Of a stretch of DNA of 64,000 nucleotides, positions 1 to 9,041 are shown one piece after another. The position numbers and the translations under genes were made by a program. The notes beneath the pieces are model-generated. The model was given only the letters and a program-made list of their open reading frames with translations. It did not search any database and was not told where the DNA came from. Source of the DNA: Prevotella communis (GTDB lineage: Bacteria; Bacteroidota; Bacteroidia; Bacteroidales; Bacteroidaceae); NCBI RefSeq assembly GCF_022024115.1, contig NZ_CP091792.1, positions 3,503,700 to 3,567,699 on the forward strand. The letters are read 5' to 3'. Position 1 is the first letter of the stretch. Every line of letters begins with the position of its first letter.

Positions 1-55
1 GGCTGTAGGATTCCTCAGCGTTTGGTATCCCGTACATTATTTCTCCAAACGTCTG

Positions 56-892
56 TTATCCTAAGGTGATATTCTCCACCTCAACGGGTTCGTGGAGGAA
101 TATCTGAGCCTGTTCCTTGAATTTATCAGGATTCTCGGTGGTGAGGTAATGGGCAGTGCCCCCCTTAGAGCACTGCCTTTCCATCTCAGGATGGCGCTCA
201 AGGTATGACTTCAGACTCTCGGCCACATACTCACCCTGAGGCACAACCATCACACCTGCTGGCAGATACTTCAAAATCTTTGGCATCAGCAGGGGATAAT
301 GCGTGCAACCAAGGATGATGGCATCTATCTGCGGATCTAGAGCCATAATCTGGTCAATACGCTTCTTCACAAAATAATCGGCTCCTGGGGAATCGGCCTC
401 ATTGTATTCCACCAATGGCACCCAGAAAGGACAAGCAACGCCCGACACCTGGACATCAGGATAGAGCTTCTTGATTTCTAGGTTATAGCTCTCGCTCTTG
501 ATGGTACCCTCGGTGGCCAGCACTCCAACATGACGGCTCTCTGTGAGCGAGCCAATAACCTCAGCCGTAGGACGAATCACGCCCAATACGCGGCGGTCCT
601 TGTCCCATTTGGGAAGGTCAACCTGTTGGATGGTGCGCAGGGCTTTTGCAGAAGCAGTATTACAGCCTAAGATAACCAGATGGCATCCCATCTCAAACAG
701 GCGCTGCACAGCCTGGCGGGTAAACTCATAAACCACATCGAAGGAACGCGGTCCGTAAGGGGCACGGGCATTATCACCCAGATACAGATAATCGTATTCG
801 GGCAACAACTGACGGATGCCATCCAGGATGGTCAGTCCGCCATATCCGCTGTCAAAGACACCTATAGGACCTGGAGCCTGCGAGAGTTTCAT
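56..892 (-). CDS. murI: Glutamate racemase
   Basis: The 278-residue protein interconverts L- and D-glutamate and supplies D-Glu for peptidoglycan; it is cytoplasmic. The N-terminal FDSGYGGL motif (residues 13-20) and the two cysteine motifs expected for the acid/base pair are present: GCNTA with Cys77 and LGCTHYPLL with Cys196. Length is usual for MurI. Its ATG overlaps the stop of the upstream OmpH-like gene by 4 bases (ATGA), so translation is probably coupled. In many Bacteroidota murI lies beside the bamA-ompH operon; here it is separated from it by about 3 kb of rightward genes. Confidence 0.96.
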   Translation of the reverse strand: MKLSQAPGPIGVFDSGYGGLTILDGIRQLLPEYDYLYLGDNARAPYGPRSFDVVYEFTRQAVQRLFEMGCHLVILGCNTASAKALRTIQQVDLPKWDKDRRVLGVIRPTAEVIGSLTESRHVGVLATEGTIKSESYNLEIKKLYPDVQVSGVACPFWVPLVEYNEADSPGADYFVKKRIDQIMALDPQIDAIILGCTHYPLLMPKILKYLPAGVMVVPQGEYVAESLKSYLERHPEMERQCSKGGTAHYLTTENPDKFKEQAQIFLHEPVEVENITLG

Positions 893-1404
893 CGATTCAG
901 TTTCTTAACAACAAGTTCATTGACATCGACACCCATTGCCGGCTCGATAAACGGACAGGCATTGGCATCGGTATTGATGACAAGGGCCAGTCCCTGCTCA
1001 CGGGCAATCGTAGCAATGGCTTCATTCAGATGAATACGAAGAGGTGCCATCAGCTGGGCCTCTGTATCCTTCATCTCCTGAACAGACTGCTGTTTAAAGG
1101 CAACATTCTTCTGGAGCATCTCCTGCAGCTCCGTCTGGCGCTTCAAGAGGATGGTACGTGGAAAATCCTTCTGTCCGTCGAGGAAGTCCTCATACTTACG
1201 GTTGAACTCGTCCTCCACACGCTGCATCTCAGCATTAAAGGCACTGCGCAGGGAGTCCATACGCATCTGTACGGTGGCATATTCCTTCATTGACTTCAAC
1301 GCCAGGTCATAACTCAGATAACCAAACTTCAACGCTGGCGCATTGTCCTGTGCCTGTGCTGCCATGGCGATACAGGCAAATATCACTAAGAGAATTTTTT
1401 TCAT
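889..1404 (-). CDS. OmpH/Skp family periplasmic chaperone (paralog 1)
   Basis: This 171-residue protein has a Sec signal peptide (MKKILLVIFACIAMAAQAQ), a conserved-looking start of the mature part (KFGYLSYDLALKSM) and a long charged helical stretch (about residues 45-125) typical of the Skp/OmpH coiled-coil tentacles. Skp holds unfolded outer-membrane proteins in the periplasm on their way to BamA. It is the first gene of a two-gene unit with murI. It is more divergent than the two paralogs at 4410 and 4992 (it starts with YLSYDLALKSM where they have HVNTQEIV and LVDMDYIF). Family placement is by fold pattern and context. Confidence 0.85.
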   Translation of the reverse strand: MKKILLVIFACIAMAAQAQDNAPALKFGYLSYDLALKSMKEYATVQMRMDSLRSAFNAEMQRVEDEFNRKYEDFLDGQKDFPRTILLKRQTELQEMLQKNVAFKQQSVQEMKDTEAQLMAPLRIHLNEAIATIAREQGLALVINTDANACPFIEPAMGVDVNELVVKKLNR

Positions 1405-1436
1405 ACCTTATTATAAACAGTCTAATGATTCAGCCG

Positions 1437-1444
1437 CAAAATTA
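1437..1444 (-). promoter_or_regulatory. Promoter -7 box of the ompH-murI unit
   Basis: On the minus strand the sequence reads TAATTTTG, matching the Bacteroidota -7 consensus TAnnTTTG, about 33 bases upstream of the ompH start at 1404. No convincing -33 box was identified. Confidence 0.55.
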
Positions 1445-1498
1445 GGCATATTTTCCCAAATAACGAAATGATTTAGCGTTTTTATCAATTATTAATCG

Positions 1499-1506
1499 TA
1501 TCTTTG
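1499..1506 (+). promoter_or_regulatory. Promoter -7 box of nhaC
   Basis: TATCTTTG matches TAnnTTTG and ends 22 bases before the nhaC ATG at 1529. It is divergent from the ompH-murI promoter with about 55 bases between the two boxes. Confidence 0.65.
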
Positions 1507-1528
1507 CACAGGAAATAAAACTAAGCAG

Positions 1529-2788
1529 ATGAAAGCATTAAGTCCATTAATCGTATTCCTGGTGCTCTATCTGGTCACAAGTATCGTTGCTCAGGATTTT
1601 TATAAAGTACCTATCGCCGTAGCCTTCCTCGTCAGTTCCGTCTATTCCCTGCTCACGGTGAAAGGGACGATGAATGAGCGTATCAATATCTTTGCGAAGG
1701 GAGCAGGCAATCCTACGATGGTGCTGATGCTGGCTATCTTCATCCTGGCAGGTGCCTTCGCTGCAGCGGCAAAGACAATGGGGGCTGTGGATGCCACCGT
1801 GAACCTGGCCCTGAACTATCTGCCAGAGCAGGCTATCCTCCCAGGCATCTTCCTGGCTTCATGCTTTATCTCCCTGAGTATCGGCACCAGCTGTGGTACC
1901 ATTGCTGCCCTTACGCCTCTGGCTGTGGGCATCGCCCAACAATCAGGCATCAGCGTTCCTTTGATGGTAGGACTGGTGGTTGGCGGCACATATTTCGGCG
2001 ACAACCTCTCGTTTATCAGCGACACCACCATTGTGGCCACACAGACGCAAGGGTGCAACATGAAGGATAAGTTCCACGTCAACATCCGCATCGTAGCACC
2101 CGTAGCCCTGCTGATGCTTGTTGTCTATTTCTTCCTGGGAACCAGCCTCAACACAAGTGCAGAGGTGGGCGAGGTGAACTTCTGGCTCGTACTGCCCTAT
2201 CTCGCTGTTGTCATCTTAGCCGTATGTGGTATCAACGTCCTGCTGACATTGACTATCGGCATTATCCTCACTGGTATCATCGGCATCAGTCATGGAACCT
2301 ACGACCTTTTTGGCTGGTTCAGCGCCATGAACGAAGGTATGATGGGCATGTCGGAACTGATTATCGTCACCATCCTGGCAGGCGGAATGCTGGAGATTAT
2401 CCGTCACAACGGTGGCATCAACCTCATCATCAAAGCCCTGACAAGGAATATCAATGGAACACGTGGCGGCGAGATGAGCATCGCAGTCCTGACCTGTCTG
2501 GTGAATATCTGTACAGCCAACAACACCGTGGCTATCATCACCACCGGCCCGATAGCCAAGGATGTGGCCAAGCGTTTTGGTATCGACCCACGCAAATCGG
2601 CCTCTATCCTTGATACAGCTTCCTGTTTCACCCAGGGAATGCTGCCCTATGGCGCACAAGTGCTGATTGCAGCTGGGCTATCAGGTCTGAATCCCATCAT
2701 TATCATCCCTCACCTGTTCTACCCCATGCTCATCGGCATAGCCCTTGTATTGGCTATTTTGTTCCGTTATCCAAGGAAATATTCATAA
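1529..2788 (+). CDS. nhaC: Na+/H+ antiporter, NhaC family
   Basis: This is a 419-residue polytopic inner-membrane protein. Two motifs point to the NhaC family: GTSCGTIAALTPLAVGIA near residue 118 and GTYFGDNLSFISDTT near residue 152, followed by a TQTQGC segment. About ten to eleven hydrophobic helices are visible. The family exchanges Na+ for H+ (some members malate/lactate coupled), so a role in sodium or pH balance is likely, but the substrate cannot be read from sequence. It is followed after 22 bases by the patatin gene and probably shares its transcript. Confidence 0.9.
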   Translation: MKALSPLIVFLVLYLVTSIVAQDFYKVPIAVAFLVSSVYSLLTVKGTMNERINIFAKGAGNPTMVLMLAIFILAGAFAAAAKTMGAVDATVNLALNYLPEQAILPGIFLASCFISLSIGTSCGTIAALTPLAVGIAQQSGISVPLMVGLVVGGTYFGDNLSFISDTTIVATQTQGCNMKDKFHVNIRIVAPVALLMLVVYFFLGTSLNTSAEVGEVNFWLVLPYLAVVILAVCGINVLLTLTIGIILTGIIGISHGTYDLFGWFSAMNEGMMGMSELIIVTILAGGMLEIIRHNGGINLIIKALTRNINGTRGGEMSIAVLTCLVNICTANNTVAIITTGPIAKDVAKRFGIDPRKSASILDTASCFTQGMLPYGAQVLIAAGLSGLNPIIIIPHLFYPMLIGIALVLAILFRYPRKYS

Positions 2789-2810
2789 GAACCAGACTAT
2801 TCAACACAAT

Positions 2811-3656
2811 ATGAAAAAAGGACTTGTTTTAGAAGGAGGCGCCATGCGCGGACTATGGACGACAGGCATCATCGATGTGATGATGGAACACGACATATGG
2901 CCCGACGGGCTCATTGGTGTATCAGCTGGTGCTGCCTTCGGCTGTAACTATAAATCCAGGCAGATAGGACGTGCCATCCGTTACAACATGCGCTTTGCCA
3001 AGGATAGTCGCTACAGTGGCATCCGCTCACTACTCACCACAGGCGACTATTTCAACGCAGAGTTTGATTATCATATTGTACCTAAGCAGTATGAGATCTA
3101 TGACGACGATGCTTTCAACCATAACCCCATGGAGTTTATCGTGGTGTGTACGGATGTGGAAACAGGAGAAGCTGTCTATCAACCACTGACGGAAGCCAAC
3201 TATGACACCTATGAATGGATACGTGCATCGGCATCGATGCCCCTGGTTTCTAAAGTGGTCAGCATACAGGGACGCAAACTGCTTGACGGAGGCGTGGCTG
3301 ACTCTATTCCCCTGGCCTACACAGAATCGATTGGTTACGACCGCAATGTGGTGGTTCTCACCCAACCGTTGGGGTATCAGAAAGAGCACAACCGCCTGAT
3401 GCCCTTGATGCGCCTTGCCCTAAGACGCTATCCAGAGATGATCAAAGCCTTGGACTATCGTCACATCATGTATAACAAACAGCTGGAATATGTGGCTCAG
3501 GCCGAGCGTGAGGGTCGCTGTCTGGTGATTCGTCCTGACGCGAAAATTCCCATTGGTCATATCTCGCATAATCCCCAACAGATGCAGCACGTCTACCAGA
3601 TAGGTCGTGCCATTGGTGAACGCTATATTGAGCGCATCAAGGACTTCTGGGGATAA
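2811..3656 (+). CDS. Patatin-like phospholipase
   Basis: This 281-residue cytoplasmic hydrolase carries the patatin signatures in order: oxyanion-hole EGGAMRG (residues 8-14), nucleophile elbow GVSAG with Ser38, and DGG at 159-161 supplying the catalytic Asp. The part after about residue 190 resembles the C-terminal domain of bacterial patatins of the YjjU type (DUF6363). An upstream in-frame extension to 2745 exists but would overlap nhaC, and MKKGLVLEGG is the natural family start. The likely activity is acyl-ester hydrolysis of lipids; the physiological lipid is unknown. Confidence 0.9.
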   Translation: MKKGLVLEGGAMRGLWTTGIIDVMMEHDIWPDGLIGVSAGAAFGCNYKSRQIGRAIRYNMRFAKDSRYSGIRSLLTTGDYFNAEFDYHIVPKQYEIYDDDAFNHNPMEFIVVCTDVETGEAVYQPLTEANYDTYEWIRASASMPLVSKVVSIQGRKLLDGGVADSIPLAYTESIGYDRNVVVLTQPLGYQKEHNRLMPLMRLALRRYPEMIKALDYRHIMYNKQLEYVAQAEREGRCLVIRPDAKIPIGHISHNPQQMQHVYQIGRAIGERYIERIKDFWG

Positions 3657-3792
3657 TCTGCAGGGAGAGTTCAAATTATTTCATCATTTATTTGCTGATA
3701 CTATATATATATGTGGACACTAGTGAACACCAATAATAAAACAGGAAAAACTACGAGAAAGCTTTATATTTTTCTTCAATTTCTTGTTTTAT

Positions 3793-3936
3793 ACTATAAA
3801 AATATGTAATTTTGTAAACTCAAAAGGCAATGGTGATTATATTGAATTCCAAAATATTACTGTGCCAGCAGGAAATAGTTCTTACTATATATTGGACGTG
3901 TTTACAACAAAGATCATTATTATAATAACAATCCTA
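3793..3936 (+). pseudogene. Possible fragment of a decayed gene
   Basis: In the 282-base gap between the patatin gene and the next lipoprotein gene, one frame (stop at 3934-3936) reads without a start codon and contains a protein-like stretch, with GNGDYIEFQNITVPAG encoded from 3826 followed by SSYYILDVFTT. It has good amphipathic composition but no initiator and no recognisable family. It may be the remnant of a truncated gene; it may also be chance. A TAATTTTG box at 3807-3814 lies inside it. Confidence 0.25.
3807..3814 (+). promoter_or_regulatory. Possible -7 box upstream of the DUF4377-like lipoprotein gene
   Basis: TAATTTTG matches TAnnTTTG. It is about 130 bases before the ATG at 3943, so the leader would be long; the assignment to that gene is tentative. 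Confidence 0.3.
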
Positions 3937-3942
3937 TAGAAG

Positions 3943-4323
3943 ATGAATACACAGAAATTGAAGTGGAGTAAAGGGATATGGATTATCCCAATGCTCATGG
4001 TATTAGTACTAGCCTTTGCAGGATGCACAGACGATGAGAGCACCGAAAACGAGCAGTACACAGTTGGAACTATTGAAGTGGCTGCCAACAGCCGCTCAGA
4101 GGGCTATAGTCTTGACGGGCTGCCTGTGTCCTATTACCAGGTCAGGGAGAATAAATCCGGGGAATGGACATTGTCGCAGATTGACGGCTTTGACTCTCTC
4201 TACGCAGAGAATACTGCCTATGAGTTAAAGGTCAAGATTCTCAAAAACAGCAACCAAACAGACATTCCCAGTCGAATTTATGTATTTCTCAACATTGTAG
4301 GCATCACGTCTGAACAGAAATAA
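3943..4323 (+). CDS. Small lipoprotein with DUF4377-like domain
   Basis: This 126-residue protein has a charged N-terminus, a hydrophobic segment and a lipobox ending in LVLAFAGC, so it is a predicted lipoprotein with Cys27 as the lipidated residue. The mature part contains the pattern YYQVRENKSGEWTLSQIDGF followed by an AYELKVK strand and a FLNIVG strand. This resembles the DUF4377 domain, which is often found with META domains and has no established function. It is the last gene before a strong terminator. The domain match is from pattern memory, not a search. Confidence 0.7.
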   Translation: MNTQKLKWSKGIWIIPMLMVLVLAFAGCTDDESTENEQYTVGTIEVAANSRSEGYSLDGLPVSYYQVRENKSGEWTLSQIDGFDSLYAENTAYELKVKILKNSNQTDIPSRIYVFLNIVGITSEQK

Positions 4324-4356
4324 CCAATGATATCTGTGAGCAAAATGCTCCAACAT

Positions 4357-4387
4357 AAAAGGCCGACATTCGTGATGTCGGCCTTTT
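4357..4387. terminator. Bidirectional intrinsic terminator
   Basis: A perfect 13-bp stem AAAAGGCCGACAT / ATGTCGGCCTTTT with a 5-base loop lies between the stop of the lipoprotein gene (4323) and the stop of the leftward ompH gene (4410). The A- and T-runs on both sides let it serve both strands. Confidence 0.92.
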
Positions 4388-4409
4388 ATATAATCTCGTC
4401 TTATAGATT

Positions 4410-4916
4410 TTACTTCAATCCCAGCTTAGCCTTAACCTGAGCGGTAACGTCGCTTGAGAGTGTAGTGCTGATATAAGGAATGCCAGCGCTCATATCCATC
4501 ACGTATACATAGCCACCCTCCTGACCAACAGCCTTGATAGCATCAAGGACCTTGGCGGTGATAGCCTGCATCTTCTCCTGCTGAGCCTTAGCAAGAGCCT
4601 GCTGGTTGTCCTGATAGGTCTGCTGGATACGCTGATAGAGATCCTGCAGCTCCTGATTACGACGAGTCTTGATATTCTCGGGCAGGGTAGCCTCCTCCTT
4701 CTCGAAAGCCTCAGCCTTCTTCTGGAGTTCGTCCTGCATAGACTTCAAATCAGCCTCATACTGCTGAGTAAGCTTCTCGATGTCTGTACGTGCAGTAGTA
4801 AACTCAGGCATAGCCTGGACAATCTCCTGTGTGTTCACGTGACCAAACTTAGCCTGTGCGTTGGCGGTAGTGAAACCGCAGATTGCGCAAAGAGCGCAGA
4901 TAATAAACTTTTTCAT
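4410..4916 (-). CDS. ompH: OmpH/Skp family periplasmic chaperone (paralog 2)
   Basis: This 168-residue protein has a signal peptide ending near ANA-QAKFG, then the family start KFGHVNTQEIVQAMPEF and a long coiled coil rich in Q, E, K and A (residues 45-120). It ends with KAKLGLK, the usual OmpH tail. It is the last gene of the bamA operon and should act as a periplasmic holdase for outer-membrane proteins delivered to BamA. The gap to the next upstream gene is 75 bases. Confidence 0.93.
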   Translation of the reverse strand: MKKFIICALCAICGFTTANAQAKFGHVNTQEIVQAMPEFTTARTDIEKLTQQYEADLKSMQDELQKKAEAFEKEEATLPENIKTRRNQELQDLYQRIQQTYQDNQQALAKAQQEKMQAITAKVLDAIKAVGQEGGYVYVMDMSAGIPYISTTLSSDVTAQVKAKLGLK

Positions 4917-4991
4917 TGTTGTTGTTTTATTTTTATTAAGTTATTTTCGTTAGAACATTATATCGTTATGACGTTATCATGTCGTATGAGT

Positions 4992-5513
4992 TTAATTGGC
5001 GTAGCCCAGTTTGCGCAGCACCTCATCAGAGATATCAATCTTAGGCGAGCCAAAGATGATGCCTGTATCGCTGGCACGATCGAGTACCAGCTGATAGCCA
5101 CGCAGGTCGGCAACATCCTTAATAGCATTATAGACCTCCTCCTGGATAGGATTCATTAGGGCTGTGCGCTTCTTGAAGAGCTCTCCCTCAGGACCAAAAT
5201 ATTTTTTCTTCAGGTCGGCAGCAGATTTCTCCTTCTCCATAATAGCATCTTGCTTAGCCTGTTTCTGCTCCTTAGAGAGGAAAACCACCTCGTTCTGGTA
5301 GTTCTTATACATAGTCTGAGCTTCAGTCATTATGGCATCCACCTCTGCCTGCCATTTCTTCGACACCTGCGACAGTTGTTCGTTAGCACGCTCGTAGGCA
5401 GGGATATTCTTGAAGATATAGTCCATATCAACCAAAGCAAATTTCTGTGCAGAGGCCGTTGAGAGACCACAGACAGCACAGATAAAAAGGATTATCAGTT
5501 TCTTCATTATCAT
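4992..5513 (-). CDS. ompH: OmpH/Skp family periplasmic chaperone (paralog 3)
   Basis: This 173-residue protein has a signal peptide (KKLIILFICAVCGLSTASAQ) and mature start KFALVDMDYIFKNIPAYERA, followed by a long charged helix pair and an ISDEVLRKLGY C-terminus. It lies 12 bases downstream of bamA, fitting a chaperone co-expressed with the assembly machine. ATGs at 5513 and 5507 are both possible starts; both leave the signal peptide intact. Confidence 0.93.
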   Translation of the reverse strand: MIMKKLIILFICAVCGLSTASAQKFALVDMDYIFKNIPAYERANEQLSQVSKKWQAEVDAIMTEAQTMYKNYQNEVVFLSKEQKQAKQDAIMEKEKSAADLKKKYFGPEGELFKKRTALMNPIQEEVYNAIKDVADLRGYQLVLDRASDTGIIFGSPKIDISDEVLRKLGYAN

Positions 5514-5525
5514 TAATTTTATAGG

Positions 5526-8240
5526 TTAGAATTCCTGTCCAAGTATGAAGTGGAACTGACCGCCACCACGCTGCCAGCCTCCATTGTATACCTTGTCGAA
5601 ACCATAGGCCCAGTCGATACCCATCAGACCCACCATAGGCAGGAAGATACGTACACCGACACCAGCCGAACGTTTCATATCAAAGGGGTTGAAATCACGA
5701 GTCTTTGCCCATGCGTTACCACCCTCAAGGAAGCCAAGTCCGTAGATAGTAGTGTTGCCCAACATAAAGGGATAGCGCAACTCCAGCGTGAAGCGGTCGT
5801 AGGCATAGGCATCATAGGCACTATAGCGACTGCCACTCCACTCACCACCCTTTACATAGGCAGAAGAAGAGATAGAACCATTATCATAACCACGCAGACC
5901 GATGGTCTCCTCAGCATAACTGGTGCTATAGCCACTCATACCGTCACCACCCACATAGAAGGTTTCGAATGGTGACTTCTTGTATTTATTGTAAGAGCCC
6001 AGCAAACCAAACTCTACACGAGTCATCAGCACGAAGCATTTCTGACCATCTGAGAGGGCTGTATAGGTACGGCTCTTGAACTTCCACTTGTGATACTCCA
6101 CCCACTTATACTTTGACGACTGCTCGCTCTGGTAGCGCTCATAATCGTTGGTATAAGTATCCTGGGTAGCCAGATTCTTATAATCCTTGCCATCAAACAA
6201 AGACCAAGGTGGCGTAAGGGTTACAGAGAGTGAGAACTCTGAACCATGACGTGGGAACAAGGGGTTATCGGTAGAATTACGTGTCAGCGACAATCCCAGG
6301 TTGATATTGTTACAGTTACCATTGGAAATCAGGAAGTACTGCCAGTCTTTCAGCATATAACGCTGATAAGCCAAGGTAGCCGAGAACTGGAAATAGTCAT
6401 CAGGCCAGCGCAGACGCTTACCCCATCCAACGGAGATACCCAACAGTTTCACATATTTATCGTCATCAAGGAAACTATCATAGTTATAGTAGCTGCTGTT
6501 GTATGAACCCGTGCCATACATGTAACTATAGATATTGTTCATGTAGGCTGAGTTGTAATAGGTGCTCGACACGTCACTCTGCTTAGAATAATAGACACCT
6601 ACGTTGAAGGCGTTAGGACGCTTTCCGCCAAACCAACCCGTAGAGTAGTTGGCACTATAACTGCTATAGTAACGACCATTTGTCTGGAAATTCAAGCCAA
6701 TCTGCTCACCATCACCAGCAGGCAGGAAGCCACGGCGCAGCTTGTTCTTACCAAGGAGGTTGCGCAAAGAGAAGTTATTGAACTTGACACCTACACGACC
6801 GATGACACCAGTCTGTCCCCAACCAAGTGAGAGTTCCAACTGGTCATTAGATTTCTGCTCCAGGTTCCAGTCTACGTCAACAGTACCATCCTGATAGTTA
6901 GGCTTCACGTCTGGGCTCACCGACTCAGGGTCGAAGTAACCCATAGAAGCGATTTCACGAGCAGAACGCATCAGGGCATCCTTTGAGAAGAGATCACCAG
7001 GCTTGGTACGGAGTTCACGGCGCACTACCTCCTCATAGAGGCGGTCGTTACCAAAGATACGTACATTGTTCAAGTGAGCCTGCGGACCTTCTGTGATACG
7101 TACCTCCACATCTATAGAGTCACCCACAACATTGATATCTGTTGGCTCCACACTAGAGAACACATAACCATTATTATAATAGAAGTTATGTACAGCATCA
7201 TCATCCTCTATCAAGCGCTTGTTCATGAGTCGCTGGTTGTAGACATCGCCTTTCACCATTCCCAGCGTCTTATTCAGAGCATCGGTATTGGCAACGGTAT
7301 TACCAACCCAAGTGATATTACGCAGATAGTATTTCTCACCCTCCTCTATCTTGACATACACGTTGACGTGCTTGTCGTCAACCGTCCACACAGAGTCCTC
7401 AACGATTGTTGCATCACGGAAACCCATCTCGTTATACTTGTCGATAAGGGCTTGCTTAGCCTCACCATAGCGCTCTGGAGTAAATTTCTTGGCCTTGAAG
7501 AAATTGCCCAGTTTGCCTGCCTCATGAATCTTACCAAAGGCACCCTTAGAGAAGAAACCACCCTTGATTTTCTTGTCAGCCACCTTTTCATTACCATCAA
7601 AGATAATGCGGCGAACCTTCATCTTGGCTTTCTTATCGATATAGACATCGAGCACCACCTGATTCTTACCCGTTACATCATCGCTCTGACGGATATCAAT
7701 CTCAGCATTCTTATAGCCTTTATCATCAAAATACTTTGTGGCCAGGATCTTAGCACGGTCAATGAGGTTCTTCGTCAGACTCATGCCCTTGGCCATACCC
7801 AGTTTGTTCTCCAAATCCTCGCGCTCGCTCTTCTTCACACCATGATATTCAATATTGGTGATACGAGGACGCAGGGACAGATGGATACAAAGATAGACCT
7901 TAGAATCCACGATAGAGTCGGCGGTGATTGAGACATCTGAGAACAAGCCATGTTTCCAGTAACGCTTCACAGCCTCCGTAATCTCACTGCCAGGAACCTC
8001 GATACTCTGCCCTACACGAAGTTGCGACAGGTTAATCAATACGAAATCCTCATAGCCCTCTACACCTTCTACGGTGATACCACCAATCTCACACTGACGG
8101 GGAGTACCAGCATAGGAGATATCGGGGTTTACTATCTTATTCTGTGCTGAAGCATACAAAGGCAAGAAGGTAAGAAGGCAAAGAGGCAAGATACCTTTCA
8201 CCAATCCTTTCACCTTATTTATAATATAATAATGGGTCAC
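5526..8240 (-). CDS. bamA: Outer membrane protein assembly factor BamA
   Basis: The 904-residue protein has a signal sequence, then repeated POTRA domains in roughly the first half (for example ITVEGVEGYEDFVLINLSQL and IIFDGNEKVADKKI), then a 16-strand-type barrel from about residue 470. The barrel carries the motif IGLRGYDNGS and ends in the aromatic residue Phe (FILGQEF), as expected for a substrate-recognised outer-membrane barrel. BamA folds and inserts outer-membrane proteins. It sits between uppS and two ompH genes, a conserved Bacteroidota arrangement. Confidence 0.97.
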   Translation of the reverse strand: MTHYYIINKVKGLVKGILPLCLLTFLPLYASAQNKIVNPDISYAGTPRQCEIGGITVEGVEGYEDFVLINLSQLRVGQSIEVPGSEITEAVKRYWKHGLFSDVSITADSIVDSKVYLCIHLSLRPRITNIEYHGVKKSEREDLENKLGMAKGMSLTKNLIDRAKILATKYFDDKGYKNAEIDIRQSDDVTGKNQVVLDVYIDKKAKMKVRRIIFDGNEKVADKKIKGGFFSKGAFGKIHEAGKLGNFFKAKKFTPERYGEAKQALIDKYNEMGFRDATIVEDSVWTVDDKHVNVYVKIEEGEKYYLRNITWVGNTVANTDALNKTLGMVKGDVYNQRLMNKRLIEDDDAVHNFYYNNGYVFSSVEPTDINVVGDSIDVEVRITEGPQAHLNNVRIFGNDRLYEEVVRRELRTKPGDLFSKDALMRSAREIASMGYFDPESVSPDVKPNYQDGTVDVDWNLEQKSNDQLELSLGWGQTGVIGRVGVKFNNFSLRNLLGKNKLRRGFLPAGDGEQIGLNFQTNGRYYSSYSANYSTGWFGGKRPNAFNVGVYYSKQSDVSSTYYNSAYMNNIYSYMYGTGSYNSSYYNYDSFLDDDKYVKLLGISVGWGKRLRWPDDYFQFSATLAYQRYMLKDWQYFLISNGNCNNINLGLSLTRNSTDNPLFPRHGSEFSLSVTLTPPWSLFDGKDYKNLATQDTYTNDYERYQSEQSSKYKWVEYHKWKFKSRTYTALSDGQKCFVLMTRVEFGLLGSYNKYKKSPFETFYVGGDGMSGYSTSYAEETIGLRGYDNGSISSSAYVKGGEWSGSRYSAYDAYAYDRFTLELRYPFMLGNTTIYGLGFLEGGNAWAKTRDFNPFDMKRSAGVGVRIFLPMVGLMGIDWAYGFDKVYNGGWQRGGGQFHFILGQEF

Positions 8241-8269
8241 TTTAATTTGACTTTAACATTTTTACCTTA

Positions 8270-9010
8270 TTACTTTTCCTCCTCTTCCACCTGCGCCTCG
8301 GTCTTACCAAAACGACGCTGACGGCTCTGGAAACTCTGAATAGCCTTACGCAGCTCCTGCTCACCGAAGTCGGGCCAGTAGGTGTCGCAGAAATAGAGCT
8401 CTGAGTAAGCTATCTGCCATAGCAGGTAGTTGGAGATACGTACCTCGCCACCCGTACGGATCAGCAGGTCGGGATCGGGCATAAAACTTGTCCACAGGTG
8501 CTCATCGACGGTTTTCTCATCGATAGACTCTGGAGTGAGGGTCCCATCCTTCACCTCCTGTGCCATCTTCTGCATAGCACGTACAATCTCAAGCTTCGAT
8601 GAATAGCTCAATGCCACAACCATTGTCATCGCATCATTCTTTGCCGTATGCTCTTCCGTCTCACGCAGTTTCTGCTGTACAGCCTCAGGCAGTCGACCTA
8701 AGTCGCCTATCACACGGAAACGCACATTATTCTTCATGAAGATCTCATCCTCGAGTGAAGAGAGAACCAATCCCATAAGTGCAGCCACCTCATCATCGGG
8801 GCGGTTCCAGTTTTCAGTAGAGAAGGTATAGAGCGTGAGGTACTTCACACCCAGTCGTGTACATTCTGACGTGATGCGACGTACGGCCTCAACACCGGCC
8901 TGATGACCATAGGTGCGCTCCTTGCCACGTTCCATGGCCCAGCGACCGTTACCATCCATAATAATGGCAATGTGCTGTGGGATGCGCGTCATATCCAGTT
9001 CTGCTGTCAT
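8270..9010 (-). CDS. uppS: Isoprenyl (undecaprenyl) diphosphate synthase
   Basis: The 246-residue cis-prenyltransferase elongates farnesyl diphosphate with IPP to the C55 carrier of cell-wall precursors. The catalytic motif [13 protein letters not shown] (Asp19), the [15 protein letters not shown] motif and the following AYSELYF segment are all present. Length is normal. It lies 29 bases upstream of bamA and 31 bases downstream of the DUF6089 gene, within the same leftward operon. Confidence 0.96.
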   Translation of the reverse strand: MTAELDMTRIPQHIAIIMDGNGRWAMERGKERTYGHQAGVEAVRRITSECTRLGVKYLTLYTFSTENWNRPDDEVAALMGLVLSSLEDEIFMKNNVRFRVIGDLGRLPEAVQQKLRETEEHTAKNDAMTMVVALSYSSKLEIVRAMQKMAQEVKDGTLTPESIDEKTVDEHLWTSFMPDPDLLIRTGGEVRISNYLLWQIAYSELYFCDTYWPDFGEQELRKAIQSFQSRQRRFGKTEAQVEEEEK

Positions 9011-9041
9011 ATTTAAATTACAGTTTCAATTATCAATTCCG

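Noticed and set aside
3725..3795. Terminator after the patatin gene from ATAAAACA and TGTTTTAT arms
   Set aside because: Only 8 bp of A/T-rich pairing over a loop of about 50 bases, without a following T-run; not convincing.
7074..7931. A 285-codon open frame antisense to bamA
   Set aside because: It mirrors the codon structure of bamA, has no promoter or ribosome site, and reads as repetitive Ile/Leu/Thr-rich sequence; bamA is certain on the other strand.
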